DNA of 7,659 nt from Candidatus Omnitrophota bacterium (GCA_030640045.1 DAOWKF010000113.1:1-7659); one strand, 5' to 3'; counted from the stretch's first letter, positions 1 through 6,046 are shown. A program made the numbers and translations. Notes: generated from the letters alone by a model not told the origin.

Positions 1-683
1 CTATAAATGAAAGCGGGTTGGAGGAAGGCGATATACTTTTTAAATTAGACGGCTATAAGATTAATGATACCTATGGGCTCTCCAAGATAGTGAGACATCT
101 AAAACCAGGCGTAGAGGTAGATTTAGTTATAAAGAGAAAAGGGGAAGAAAAGATAATTAAAACTACTATTACTAATATCCCGCTTAATATTACATTTGGT
201 GTAGCTGACAGCGCGACTGTCAATGCCTGTGCTTCTCCGGGCCGCGTCCTTGTAACATACGGGATGCTGCGGTTTATAAAGTCAGAGGATGAACTGGCCG
301 TGGTTATAGGTCATGAAGTTGCCCATCTCGCCAAAGACCACATTTTTAAAAATATAGGTTCCGGCTTGCTCTCGGGAGTAGGAGGGGTTTTATTAGGTAT
401 AGGCGCAGAGGTCCTGGCGCCCGGCAGCGGCGGGACTGTTTCTGATATAACCGGAAGCGGATTTAACGCAAGATTTTCCAGGGACTTTGAGCGCGAGGCA
501 GATTATTTTGGATTAAAATACGCGCATCTTGCCGGCTATGATATTGATGTGGGAAAGGATATCTGGGAGAGGTTTGCTATTGAAGCGCCCAGGAGTATGA
601 CCAGGGACCTTTTCAGCACTCACCCCAGCTCTCCGGAAAGGATGCTCCGTTTAAAAAAGCTTGCCGAAGAGATTAAAAAGTGA
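1..683 (+). CDS. PDZ-M48 family zinc metallopeptidase, 5' end missing
   Basis: The frame is open to the left edge (codons from base 3 read INESG, then LEEGD), so the true start lies outside the window; the TTG at 18 is only an internal codon. Numbering residues from that TTG, residues 1 to about 52 look like the second half of a PDZ domain (SGLEEGDIL, then the KPGVEVDLVIKR strand). The M48 catalytic domain follows: HEVAH at 99-103 gives zinc ligands H99 and H103 and catalytic E100, and FEREAD at 157-162 gives the third ligand E158 with D162. THPSSPERM near 201-209 is a typical M48 C-terminal motif. A glycine-rich hydrophobic stretch (about 113-146) separates the motifs. M48 proteins with PDZ domains are usually envelope quality-control proteases; any signal peptide would be off the window, so location is inferred. 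The substrate is unknown. The end of the gene carries a probable promoter for the next gene. Confidence 0.9.
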   Translation, partial: INESGLEEGDILFKLDGYKINDTYGLSKIVRHLKPGVEVDLVIKRKGEEKIIKTTITNIPLNITFGVADSATVNACASPGRVLVTYGMLRFIKSEDELAVVIGHEVAHLAKDHIFKNIGSGLLSGVGGVLLGIGAEVLAPGSGGTVSDITGSGFNARFSRDFEREADYFGLKYAHLAGYDIDVGKDIWERFAIEAPRSMTRDLFSTHPSSPERMLRLKKLAEEIKK

Positions 684-689
684 TACAAT
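661..689 (+). promoter_or_regulatory. Probable sigma70-type promoter for thi4, extended -10
   Basis: TTGCCG (661-666) is followed after 17 bases by TACAAT (684-689), with TG at 681-682 one base before it, giving an extended -10 TGATACAAT. Both boxes overlap the last codons and stop of the M48 gene. Transcription would start near 696-697, only 3-4 bases before the thi4 ATG at 700, so the message would be almost leaderless. The match is by eye only. Confidence 0.5.
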
Positions 690-699
690 TATACCTATT

Positions 700-1473
700 A
701 TGAAAGAACAGTTAGATGAAATAATTATTTCCAGGGCAATAGTTGAAGAATTCACAAAAGATTTTTTAAATTTTTTAGAGTCCGATGTTGCTATCATTGG
801 CGCCGGCCCGGCCGGATTGATCTGCGGCTATTTTCTGGCAAAAGCAGGGAAAAAAGTTGTTATCTTTGAACGTAACTTAAGTGTCGGCGGCGGTATGTGG
901 GGCGGAGGAATGATGCTAAACAAGTGTGTGTTCCAGGAATCCTCAAAGTCGATCCTTGATGAAATTGGAGTAAAGACTTTTAAGTATCAAGAAGGTTATT
1001 ACATAACCGATTCATTAGAGACAGTTTCTGTTCTATGCGCATCCGCAATTAAAGCAGGGGCCAGGATATTTAATCTTATATCAATTGAGGATGTAATGAT
1101 TAGAAAAGACAGGGTTACAGGTGTAGTTTTAAACTGGAGCGCTGTTGGTTTAGCTAATTTCCATGTTGACCCATTAACAGCCCGGGCAAAGTACGTAGTG
1201 GATGCAACAGGACATAGTGCTGAGGTTGCCAGGATAATTACCGGGAAAATTGGAAAGAAACTTTTGACTCCAACAGGAGATTTTTTAGGTGAGAAGCCTA
1301 TGTGGGCTGAAGTTGGGGAGGAGAAAATTTTAGAGAATACAAAGGAGATTTATCCCGGCCTTTATGCGGCTGGCATGGCTTCGAATGCTGTTTTTGGAAG
1401 CCCAAGGATGGGGCCGATATTTGGAGGTATGTTACTTTCCGGGCAAAGAGCAGCCAGGCTGATAACCACATAG
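700..1473 (+). CDS. thi4: THI4 thiazole synthase, sulfide-dependent (histidine) type
   Basis: This 257-residue protein belongs to the THI4 family, which makes ADP-thiazole, the thiazole precursor of thiamine, from NAD, glycine and a sulfur source with Fe(II). The dinucleotide-binding GAGPAG is at residues 34-39, followed by the acidic strand end VVIFER and the glycine-rich GGGMWGGGMM. DATGHSAEV (168-176) and GMASNAVFGSPRMGPIFGGM near the C-terminus are family motifs. In yeast THI4 a cysteine at the active site gives up its sulfur in a suicide reaction. The matching position here appears to be H155 in NFHVDPLT, as in archaeal enzymes that use free sulfide catalytically. ATG at 700 is chosen because homologues begin a short helix before the DVAIIGAGP strand; TTG at 661 would add 13 residues overlapping the M48 gene. 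There is no Shine-Dalgarno sequence, which fits a near-leaderless message. A terminator closes the gene. Confidence 0.92.
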   Translation: MKEQLDEIIISRAIVEEFTKDFLNFLESDVAIIGAGPAGLICGYFLAKAGKKVVIFERNLSVGGGMWGGGMMLNKCVFQESSKSILDEIGVKTFKYQEGYYITDSLETVSVLCASAIKAGARIFNLISIEDVMIRKDRVTGVVLNWSAVGLANFHVDPLTARAKYVVDATGHSAEVARIITGKIGKKLLTPTGDFLGEKPMWAEVGEEKILENTKEIYPGLYAAGMASNAVFGSPRMGPIFGGMLLSGQRAARLITT

Positions 1474-1486
1474 GGAGAAAATAAAG

Positions 1487-1528
1487 CCTCTCGTTCAAAA
1501 AAGTTTAAGGAGCGAGAGGTATTTTTTT
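1487..1528 (+). terminator. Rho-independent terminator after thi4, abutting the cysK ribosome site
   Basis: CCTCTCGTTC (1487-1496) pairs with GAGCGAGAGG (1510-1519) in a 10-bp stem with one G-U pair and a 13-base loop, followed by TA and seven T residues (1522-1528). It lies 14 bases after the thi4 stop. The T run ends directly before the AGGA (1529-1532) that serves cysK, so there is no room for a separate cysK promoter between them. Confidence 0.85.
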
Positions 1529-1541
1529 AGGAAAAACGGTT

Positions 1542-2462
1542 ATGAAGATAGCGGATGATGTAAGTAAGTTGATAGGAAATACCCCGCTGGTGAGGTTAAA
1601 TAAAATAACAAGGGGGCTGGAGGCAATACTCGTGGCAAAGCTTGAGTCGTTTAATCCTGTATCAAGCGTAAAGGACAGGATTGGGGTTGCTATGATTGAA
1701 GATGGAGAGGCGAAAGGGCTGATTAAAAAAGATACTACAATTATTGAACCAACAAGCGGCAATACCGGTATCGCCCTTGCTTTCGTTTGCGCAGCAAAAG
1801 GTTATCGTTTAATTTTAACCATGCCTGATACCATGTCTGTTGAGCGCAGAAAACTTTTGTCTGTATTCGGGGCAGAACTAATTCTTACACCCGGTCAAGA
1901 AGGAATGGCCGGAGCAGTTAAAAAGGCGGAAGAGATTTTAAAGAATACCCCTAATTCCTTTATGCCGCAGCAGTTTAAGAATCCGGCCAACTCCGGGATA
2001 CATAGAGGGACCACAGCAGAGGAGATCTGGCGAGATACAGACGGGAAGGTGGATATCTTAATCAGCGGTGTAGGAACAGGCGGGACAATTACCGGAATAG
2101 CCGAAGTAATTAAAAAAAGAAGACCTGAGTTTAAGGCTGTTGCTGTTGAACCCCTGGATTCTCCTGTCCTTTCCGGCGGAAAACCCGGGCCGCATAAGAT
2201 CCAGGGTATCGGCGCAGGATTTATACCCGGGGTTTTAAAAATGGATTTAATCGATGAGGTAATTAAGGTCCGCAATGAAGATGCGGGCGAGATTACGCGG
2301 AGATTAGCTAAGGAAGAGGGGATACTCGCAGGGATATCAAGCGGCGCAGCTGTGTGGGCAGCGATAGAAGTAGGCGGGAGAAAAGAAAATAAAAATAAAC
2401 TTATTGTAGTGATTTTACCTGATACAGGTGAGCGTTATTTGACAACCTGGCAAAAAGTTTAG
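1542..2462 (+). CDS. cysK: Cysteine synthase (O-acetylserine sulfhydrylase)
   Basis: A 306-residue fold-type II PLP enzyme that joins O-acetylserine and sulfide to give cysteine and acetate in the cytosol. The PLP lysine is K44 in [17 protein letters not shown] (71-76) is the substrate loop, GVGTGGT (176-182) binds the PLP phosphate, and S267 in GISSGA faces the pyridine nitrogen. [11 protein letters not shown] (219-229) and PDTGERYL (293-300) are typical of CysK rather than cystathionine beta-synthase, and the length is normal for CysK. The ATG at 1542 has AGGA nine bases upstream. No cysE is present in the window. The gene lies 68 bases after thi4 behind a terminator, and its last codons hold the promoter of the next operon. 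A relative that uses O-phosphoserine cannot be excluded from motifs alone. Confidence 0.93.
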   Translation: MKIADDVSKLIGNTPLVRLNKITRGLEAILVAKLESFNPVSSVKDRIGVAMIEDGEAKGLIKKDTTIIEPTSGNTGIALAFVCAAKGYRLILTMPDTMSVERRKLLSVFGAELILTPGQEGMAGAVKKAEEILKNTPNSFMPQQFKNPANSGIHRGTTAEEIWRDTDGKVDILISGVGTGGTITGIAEVIKKRRPEFKAVAVEPLDSPVLSGGKPGPHKIQGIGAGFIPGVLKMDLIDEVIKVRNEDAGEITRRLAKEEGILAGISSGAAVWAAIEVGGRKENKNKLIVVILPDTGERYLTTWQKV

Positions 2463-2468
2463 TATAAT
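2439..2468 (+). promoter_or_regulatory. Consensus sigma70 promoter for the homocysteine operon
   Basis: TTGACA (2439-2444) and TATAAT (2463-2468) are both perfect hexamers with an 18-base spacer. The -35 box is inside the cysK coding region and the -10 box begins right after the cysK stop. Transcription would start near 2475, leaving a leader of about 17 bases with the AGGAGGAGG ribosome site (2477-2485). Confidence 0.75.
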
Positions 2469-2491
2469 GGCTCCATAGGAGGAGGCAAAAA

Positions 2492-3706
2492 ATGGCAAAG
2501 ACTATAAAAGAAATCAATGAAAAGATAAAAAAAGGTAAAGCAGTTGTTGTGACTGCGGAAGAGATTATAGACATCGTAGATGAAAAAGGTTTGGAGGAGG
2601 CAGCGAATACAATAGACGTTGTTACTACTGCTACCTTTGGCCCGATGTGTTCATCCGGCGCATATTTCAATATTGGGGCCGTGAAACCAAAAATAAAACT
2701 TGGCGGAGGCAGGGCATCTCTGAACAATGTACCGGTTTATACTGGTTTTGCTGCCGCGGATTTATATATCGGAGCAAATGCCTTGCCTGATGATGGCCCG
2801 CATAATAAGGTCTTTCCCGGGGCGTTCAAATATGGCGGCGGCCATGTGATTGAGGACCTGGTTGCAGAAAAGGATTTAAAGTTAATAGCCACTGCCTATG
2901 GCACAGATTGTTATCCACGAAAGAATTTAAAGACCTGGATCAATATCAAAGACCTGAACGAGGCAGTGTTATTTAATCCGAGGAATGCCTACCAGAATTA
3001 CAACGTAGCAGTTAACCTCTCGGATAAGATTATTTATACCTACATGGGAGAGCTTAAACCAAAGCTGGGCAATGCCAATTACTGCAGCGCAGGACAACTT
3101 TCTCCTCTTTTGAATGATCCATATTATAAGACAATAGGGATTGGCACAAGGCTCTTCTTAGGAGGTGGAGTCGGCTATGTGGTCTGGCAGGGGACACAGC
3201 ATAACCCAACAGTGAAACGCAAGGATAACGGCGTCCCTCAGGCGCCGGCAGGCACATTGGCTGTTTTAGGAGACCTCAAGCAGATGAAACCTGAGTGGCT
3301 GAGAGGTACAAGTATGCAGGGGTATGGTGCAACATTAACTCTTGGCATTGGTATCCCCATCCCGATACTCAATGAGGAGATATGCCGGTGGACAGCAGTA
3401 AGAGATGAGGAAATCTACACCCAGATTGTGGATTATAGCGAAGTTTATCCGCAAGGGAAAAAGGGGAGCCTTGGTGAAGTAAATTATGGAGAGCTAAAGA
3501 AAGGTAAAATAACTGTCCAGGGTAAAGATGTCCCTACTGGAAATCTTTCCAGTTATCCTAAAGCAGTAGAGATCGCTGAAACACTTAAGAAATGGATTAT
3601 GAAAGGTGATTTCCTTCTTGGTGAACCTGTGGCTTATCTGCCGGGCCCGGATTCGGGCTATAGCGTCAAGCCACTTACAGAGCGGCCAATTAAGGAAGGG
3701 GGATGA
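2492..3706 (+). CDS. DUF39/COG1900 homocysteine biosynthesis protein (aspartate-semialdehyde sulfurtransferase)
   Basis: This 404-residue protein matches the DUF39 (COG1900) family. In methanogens the family is needed to form homocysteine from aspartate semialdehyde and sulfide, bypassing homoserine activation. Recognisable stretches are TTATFGPMCSSGAYFN (45-60), KIKLGGGRASLN (67-78), the GTDCYPR loop (137-143) and the glycine-rich RLFLGGGVGYVVWQGTQHNP (220-239). C53 and C140 are the best candidates for the pair of conserved redox-active cysteines reported in the family; C198 is a third. The C-terminal CBS domains carried by some archaeal members are absent. The start at 2492 follows AGGAGGAGG by six bases. 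The stop overlaps the start of the ferredoxin partner in ATGA, which indicates translational coupling. The family assignment is firm; the exact reaction rests on work in methanogens and some bacteria. Confidence 0.9.
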   Translation: MAKTIKEINEKIKKGKAVVVTAEEIIDIVDEKGLEEAANTIDVVTTATFGPMCSSGAYFNIGAVKPKIKLGGGRASLNNVPVYTGFAAADLYIGANALPDDGPHNKVFPGAFKYGGGHVIEDLVAEKDLKLIATAYGTDCYPRKNLKTWINIKDLNEAVLFNPRNAYQNYNVAVNLSDKIIYTYMGELKPKLGNANYCSAGQLSPLLNDPYYKTIGIGTRLFLGGGVGYVVWQGTQHNPTVKRKDNGVPQAPAGTLAVLGDLKQMKPEWLRGTSMQGYGATLTLGIGIPIPILNEEICRWTAVRDEEIYTQIVDYSEVYPQGKKGSLGEVNYGELKKGKITVQGKDVPTGNLSSYPKAVEIAETLKKWIMKGDFLLGEPVAYLPGPDSGYSVKPLTERPIKEGG

Positions 3707-4119
3707 AAAAAATGGTTTCTAAAAAAATAGTTCTTCACTTTCCTCATACGCTTGTAGATCAGCCGATAGTATGCAAGCTGGTTAAAGAATATGATCTGGA
3801 GTTCACCATTTTAAAAGCGAATGTTACCCCGAGAGAGGAGGGCCTATTAGTCCTGGAATTGAGCGGAGAGGACAAAAACTACGAGCAGGGTATTGAATAT
3901 TTAAAAAAGACAGGAGTGAATGTCCGGCCTTTATCCAAAAACGTTATTCGTAATGAAGAAAGATGCAGTCATTGCAGTGTCTGTGTCCCGATCTGTCCGG
4001 CAGGTGCCCTAATAGTAGAGCCTTTAACCAGAAAAGTCAATTTCTACAGTGATAAATGTATTGCCTGTGAACTCTGTGTGAATGCCTGTCCGCTCGGGGC
4101 AATGGAGGTACATTTTTAA
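3703..4119 (+). CDS. NIL-domain 2[4Fe-4S] ferredoxin, partner of the DUF39 protein
   Basis: A 138-residue protein with two parts. Residues 1 to about 78 resemble the NIL ligand-binding domain (KIVLHFPHTLVDQPIVCKL at the front, beta-alpha-beta in character). Residues 84-135 are a bacterial-type ferredoxin with two complete cluster motifs: C88, C91, C94, C98 and C119, C122, C125, C129, each last Cys followed by Pro. This is the architecture of the ferredoxin encoded beside DUF39 genes in methanogens, where it takes part in homocysteine formation, presumably by delivering electrons or handling sulfur. Its ATG overlaps the DUF39 stop (ATGA). A second in-frame ATG at 3712 has better spacing from the AAGGAAGGGGG run (3692-3702), so the first three residues are uncertain. 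NIL domains also occur in methionine ABC transporter ATPases, but no ATPase is here. Confidence 0.88.
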   Translation: MKKMVSKKIVLHFPHTLVDQPIVCKLVKEYDLEFTILKANVTPREEGLLVLELSGEDKNYEQGIEYLKKTGVNVRPLSKNVIRNEERCSHCSVCVPICPAGALIVEPLTRKVNFYSDKCIACELCVNACPLGAMEVHF

Positions 4120-4141
4120 AAAAGGGGACAGCGCCCTTTTT
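4119..4141 (+). repeat. Palindromic element AAAAAGGG / CCCTTTTT
   Basis: AAAAAGGG (4119-4126) is the exact inverse complement of CCCTTTTT (4134-4141), with a seven-base loop GACAGCG. It starts at the last base of the ferredoxin stop codon. As RNA it could be a weak terminator (three G-C pairs then A-U pairs and a U run) that would partly uncouple the UPF0280 gene. It also resembles short dispersed palindromes common in genomes of anaerobes; only one copy is seen here. Confidence 0.55.
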
Positions 4142-4156
4142 CATGTCACCGGAGAA

Positions 4157-4900
4157 ATGTCATTGCGAGCTGAGCGAAGCAATCTAATTTATAGGCAGTG
4201 GGTAAGGTGCAAGGACCTTGTCGGATTCCGGGTTGCGGTCAAAGAGACAGACCTTTTCATACTGGCTGAGAGAGATTTAACTAACGAGGCAGCCAAATCA
4301 ATCAAAGAATTCCGTGAGGCGATAGAGGAATATATTGCAAAGGACCCAGATTTTCAGACCGCACTTAAGCCGCATAAAGCCAAAAGCAATGCCTCCGTGA
4401 TAATAAAGGACATGGCCAGGGCAGGAGCTTTAGCCCGGGTTGGTCCTTTTGCATCTGTTGCCGGAGCTATAGCAGAATATGTAGGAAAGAGCCTCCTCAA
4501 ATATTCCAAGCAGATTATTATAGAAAATGGGGGTGACATATTTCTTAAAAGCTCGAAGGATAGAATCGTCGGGATATATTCAGGTTCATCTTTATTTAAT
4601 AAGAAACTGGCGTTAGACATAAAAGCGGGTGATACTCCCATGGGGATTTGCACTTCTTCGGGCACAGTAGGGCATTCTTTAAGTTTTGGAAAGGCAGATG
4701 CAGTTGTAGTGCTCTCCAAGTCCACATCTTTAGCTGACGCAGCTGCTACCCGGATCGGAAATCTTATTACAAAAAAAACCGATATTCCCGGAGGGATAAA
4801 ATTTGCCAAAAGCATAAAAGGGCTTAGAGGTGTGGTTATCATTAAAGACGACAAAATGGGGGTCTGGGGTAAGGTTATTTTAAAAGGTTATTTTAAATAG
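4157..4900 (+). CDS. UPF0280 (COG2122, ApbE-like) protein linked to homocysteine synthesis
   Basis: A 247-residue protein of the UPF0280 family, distantly related to ApbE flavin transferases. Family motifs are DLVGFRVAVKETDL (20-33), GPFASVAGAIAE (96-107), ENGGDIFL (123-130), GICTSSGTVGHS (163-174) and SLADAAATRIGN (191-202), and the C-terminal MGVWGKV. A Methanosarcina homologue supports efficient use of sulfide for homocysteine, and its genes tend to accompany DUF39, as here; the biochemical role is unknown. The start is uncertain. ATG at 4157 has GGAG only two bases upstream; TTG at 4163 would have the same GGAG at eight bases; an earlier ATG at 4082 lies inside the ferredoxin gene and has no ribosome site. 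Homology begins at about IYRQWV (11-16), so the first ten residues come from repeat DNA. Confidence 0.85.
   Translation: MSLRAERSNLIYRQWVRCKDLVGFRVAVKETDLFILAERDLTNEAAKSIKEFREAIEEYIAKDPDFQTALKPHKAKSNASVIIKDMARAGALARVGPFASVAGAIAEYVGKSLLKYSKQIIIENGGDIFLKSSKDRIVGIYSGSSLFNKKLALDIKAGDTPMGICTSSGTVGHSLSFGKADAVVVLSKSTSLADAAATRIGNLITKKTDIPGGIKFAKSIKGLRGVVIIKDDKMGVWGKVILKGYFK
4159..4185 (+). repeat. Dispersed palindromic repeat (SLRAERSNL type) at the start of the UPF0280 gene
   Basis: The 27 bases contain arms ATTGC (4162-4166) and GCAAT (4179-4183) with inner GC/GC pairing around a TGA loop, forming an imperfect hairpin. From memory, near-identical units (CATTGCGAGC...GAAGCAATCT) are spread through many bacterial genomes and are often translated as SLRAxRSNL. 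Here the repeat lies in the open frame that leads into UPF0280. No second copy occurs in the window, so repeat status rests on recognition. Confidence 0.6.
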
Positions 4901-4917
4901 CAAAATATTATAGGTTA

Positions 4918-4926
4918 TGATAAAAT
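4918..4926 (+). promoter_or_regulatory. Possible extended -10 element for nadA
   Basis: TGATAAAAT is an extended -10 (TG, one base, TAAAAT at 4921-4926) in the 46-base gap before nadA. No good -35 box is found at the usual distance, which extended -10 promoters can tolerate. Transcription would start near 4933, some 14 bases before the ATG. Confidence 0.35.
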
Positions 4927-4946
4927 GTTAATTGAAAGGATATGCC

Positions 4947-5861
4947 ATGTCAGAAAGTAGCTTAGTAAAAAAGATACAGGAGCTTAAGAAGAAGCGGAAC
5001 GCAATTTTTCTCGTCCATAATTATCAGCCGGGGGAGATACAGGAGATTGCCGATCATTTAGGTGATTCCCTGGGATTGAGCAAGATCGCGAGTCAAAGCG
5101 ATGCTGATGTAATCGTATTCTGCGGGGTTCGTTTTATGGCAGAGACTGCCTCGATTCTTTGTCCGGATAAAACAGTCCTTATGCCCGATATAAATGCCGA
5201 ATGCCCGATGGCAGAGATGATTACTGTTGACGCGCTCCGGGCACTCAAAAAAGAACATCCTGAGGCAGTGGTATTATCTTATGTCAATACCTCTGCCGAG
5301 GTTAAGGCAGAAAGCGATATCTGCTGCACATCCGGTAATGCAATCAATGTAGTAAATTTTTTAAAAGATGCTAAAAAGATTATTTTTGTCCCTGACAAAC
5401 ACCTGGCCCATTATGCGTCTACTAAAACCGATAAGAAGATTATTTTTTGGAATGGATACTGCCCCAGCCATGTCAAAATTTTGCCCGAGCATGTCTTGAG
5501 ACAGAAGAAAGCTCATCCTGAAGCAAAGGTCATTGTCCATCCCGAGTGCACGCAATCAGTGATTCAGCTCGCTGACGAAGCTTTTTCGACAGCAGGGATG
5601 TGTAAATATGCAAAGGACTGCGGAGCGGATGTCTCGGAAATAATCGTGGGAACAGAGGTGGGGATGCTTTACAGGCTGCGCAAAGATAATCCCCAAAAGA
5701 AATTCTATCCGGCTTCGGAGCAGGCTGTATGCCCGGACATGAAAGTGACTACCTTAGAGAAGATATTATGGTCCTTGGAAGATATGAAGCATGAGATCAA
5801 GGTGCCTGAAAATATTCGGGTAAGGGCTAAAAGAGCAGTCGATAAAATGGTAAGTCTATGA
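4947..5861 (+). CDS. nadA: Quinolinate synthase NadA
   Basis: A 304-residue protein that condenses iminoaspartate with dihydroxyacetone phosphate to quinolinate, the first pyridine in NAD synthesis, using an oxygen-sensitive [4Fe-4S] cluster. The three cluster cysteines are C86 (AECPMAEM), C172 (NGYCPSH) and C262 (AVCPDMK), spaced as in the thermophile enzymes of about 300 residues. Other family motifs are LVHNYQPGEIQEIADHLGDS (22-41), FCGVRFMAETA (58-68), SYVNTSAEVKAESDICCTSG (111-130), VPDKHLA (148-154) and HPEC (198-201). ATG at 4947 is chosen because GAAAGGA (4934-4940) sits six bases upstream; a TTG at 4932 would include that ribosome site in the protein. NadB and NadC genes are not in the window. 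Its product, NAD, is a substrate of the THI4 enzyme encoded upstream. Confidence 0.95.
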   Translation: MSESSLVKKIQELKKKRNAIFLVHNYQPGEIQEIADHLGDSLGLSKIASQSDADVIVFCGVRFMAETASILCPDKTVLMPDINAECPMAEMITVDALRALKKEHPEAVVLSYVNTSAEVKAESDICCTSGNAINVVNFLKDAKKIIFVPDKHLAHYASTKTDKKIIFWNGYCPSHVKILPEHVLRQKKAHPEAKVIVHPECTQSVIQLADEAFSTAGMCKYAKDCGADVSEIIVGTEVGMLYRLRKDNPQKKFYPASEQAVCPDMKVTTLEKILWSLEDMKHEIKVPENIRVRAKRAVDKMVSL

Positions 5862-5864
5862 GTC

Positions 5865-5870
5865 TATAAT
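5865..5870 (+). promoter_or_regulatory. Possible -10 box for the oxygen-defence cluster
   Basis: A perfect TATAAT lies three bases after the nadA stop, 19 bases before the desulforedoxin start at 5889. No convincing -35 box is found 16-18 bases upstream, and the predicted start site would fall on the ribosome site GGGAGGT (5877-5883). Weak call, listed because two other genes here have -10 boxes in the same place relative to the previous stop. Confidence 0.3.
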
Positions 5871-5888
5871 AATGAAGGGAGGTGTAGT

Positions 5889-6014
5889 ATGGCAGTAGAA
5901 AAGGTTGGGGAAAAATATAGATGTAATATCTGCGGTAATGAGGTTACGGTAACAAAAGCAGGCGGCGGGGAACTTGTTTGCTGCGGGCAGCCTATGGAAA
6001 AAATAGAAGGTTAG
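5889..6014 (+). CDS. Desulforedoxin (stand-alone 41-residue FeS4 protein)
   Basis: This very small gene encodes 41 residues with the desulforedoxin signature: C12-x2-C15-G, a short glycine-rich turn (KAGGGEL, 23-29) and adjacent C31-C32-G-Q-P-M. The spacing matches desulforedoxin, whose four cysteines bind one iron without labile sulfide, and the N-terminal domain of desulfoferrodoxin. It most likely carries single electrons in the cytosol to partners such as the superoxide reductase encoded downstream. The ATG is preceded by GGGAGGT (5877-5883) at five bases. The gene stands 27 bases after nadA and 32 before rubrerythrin, so it probably opens the oxygen-defence operon. It is complete, with a stop at 6012-6014, and is not a truncated desulfoferrodoxin since the superoxide reductase is encoded separately. 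Confidence 0.88.
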   Translation: MAVEKVGEKYRCNICGNEVTVTKAGGGELVCCGQPMEKIEG

Positions 6015-6046
6015 GCGAAGCCATGCAAAGCTAAGGAGATGATTCT

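Noticed and set aside
661..699. TTG at 661 as the thi4 start
   Set aside because: It would overlap the protease gene by 23 bases and add 13 residues that homologues lack; the bases look like promoter.
640..700. TPP riboswitch before thi4
   Set aside because: There is almost no leader and none of the conserved TPP-aptamer sequence is present.
1474..1541. T-box or SAM riboswitch before cysK
   Set aside because: The 68-base gap is too short and contains only the terminator hairpin and a ribosome site.
1895..2275. Minus-strand open frame of 126 codons
   Set aside because: It lies inside cysK, shows no recognisable domain and is best explained as a shadow.
4082..4156. ATG at 4082 as start of the UPF0280 protein (272 residues)
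   Set aside because: It lies 38 bases inside the ferredoxin gene, has no ribosome site, and the added residues are read-through of ferredoxin codons and repeat DNA with no family similarity.
4354..4854. Long open frame on the minus strand (166 codons)
   Set aside because: It lies fully inside the well-supported UPF0280 gene, has no recognisable protein motif, and reflects codon bias of the opposite strand.
5889..6014. Desulforedoxin gene as a truncated desulfoferrodoxin pseudogene
   Set aside because: It is complete, has a strong ribosome site, matches the length of true desulforedoxin, and no superoxide reductase remnant follows it in any frame.
6015..6046. Small hairpin GGC-GAA-GCC after the desulforedoxin gene
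   Set aside because: The stem is only three base pairs with no T run; it is too weak to call a terminator or repeat.
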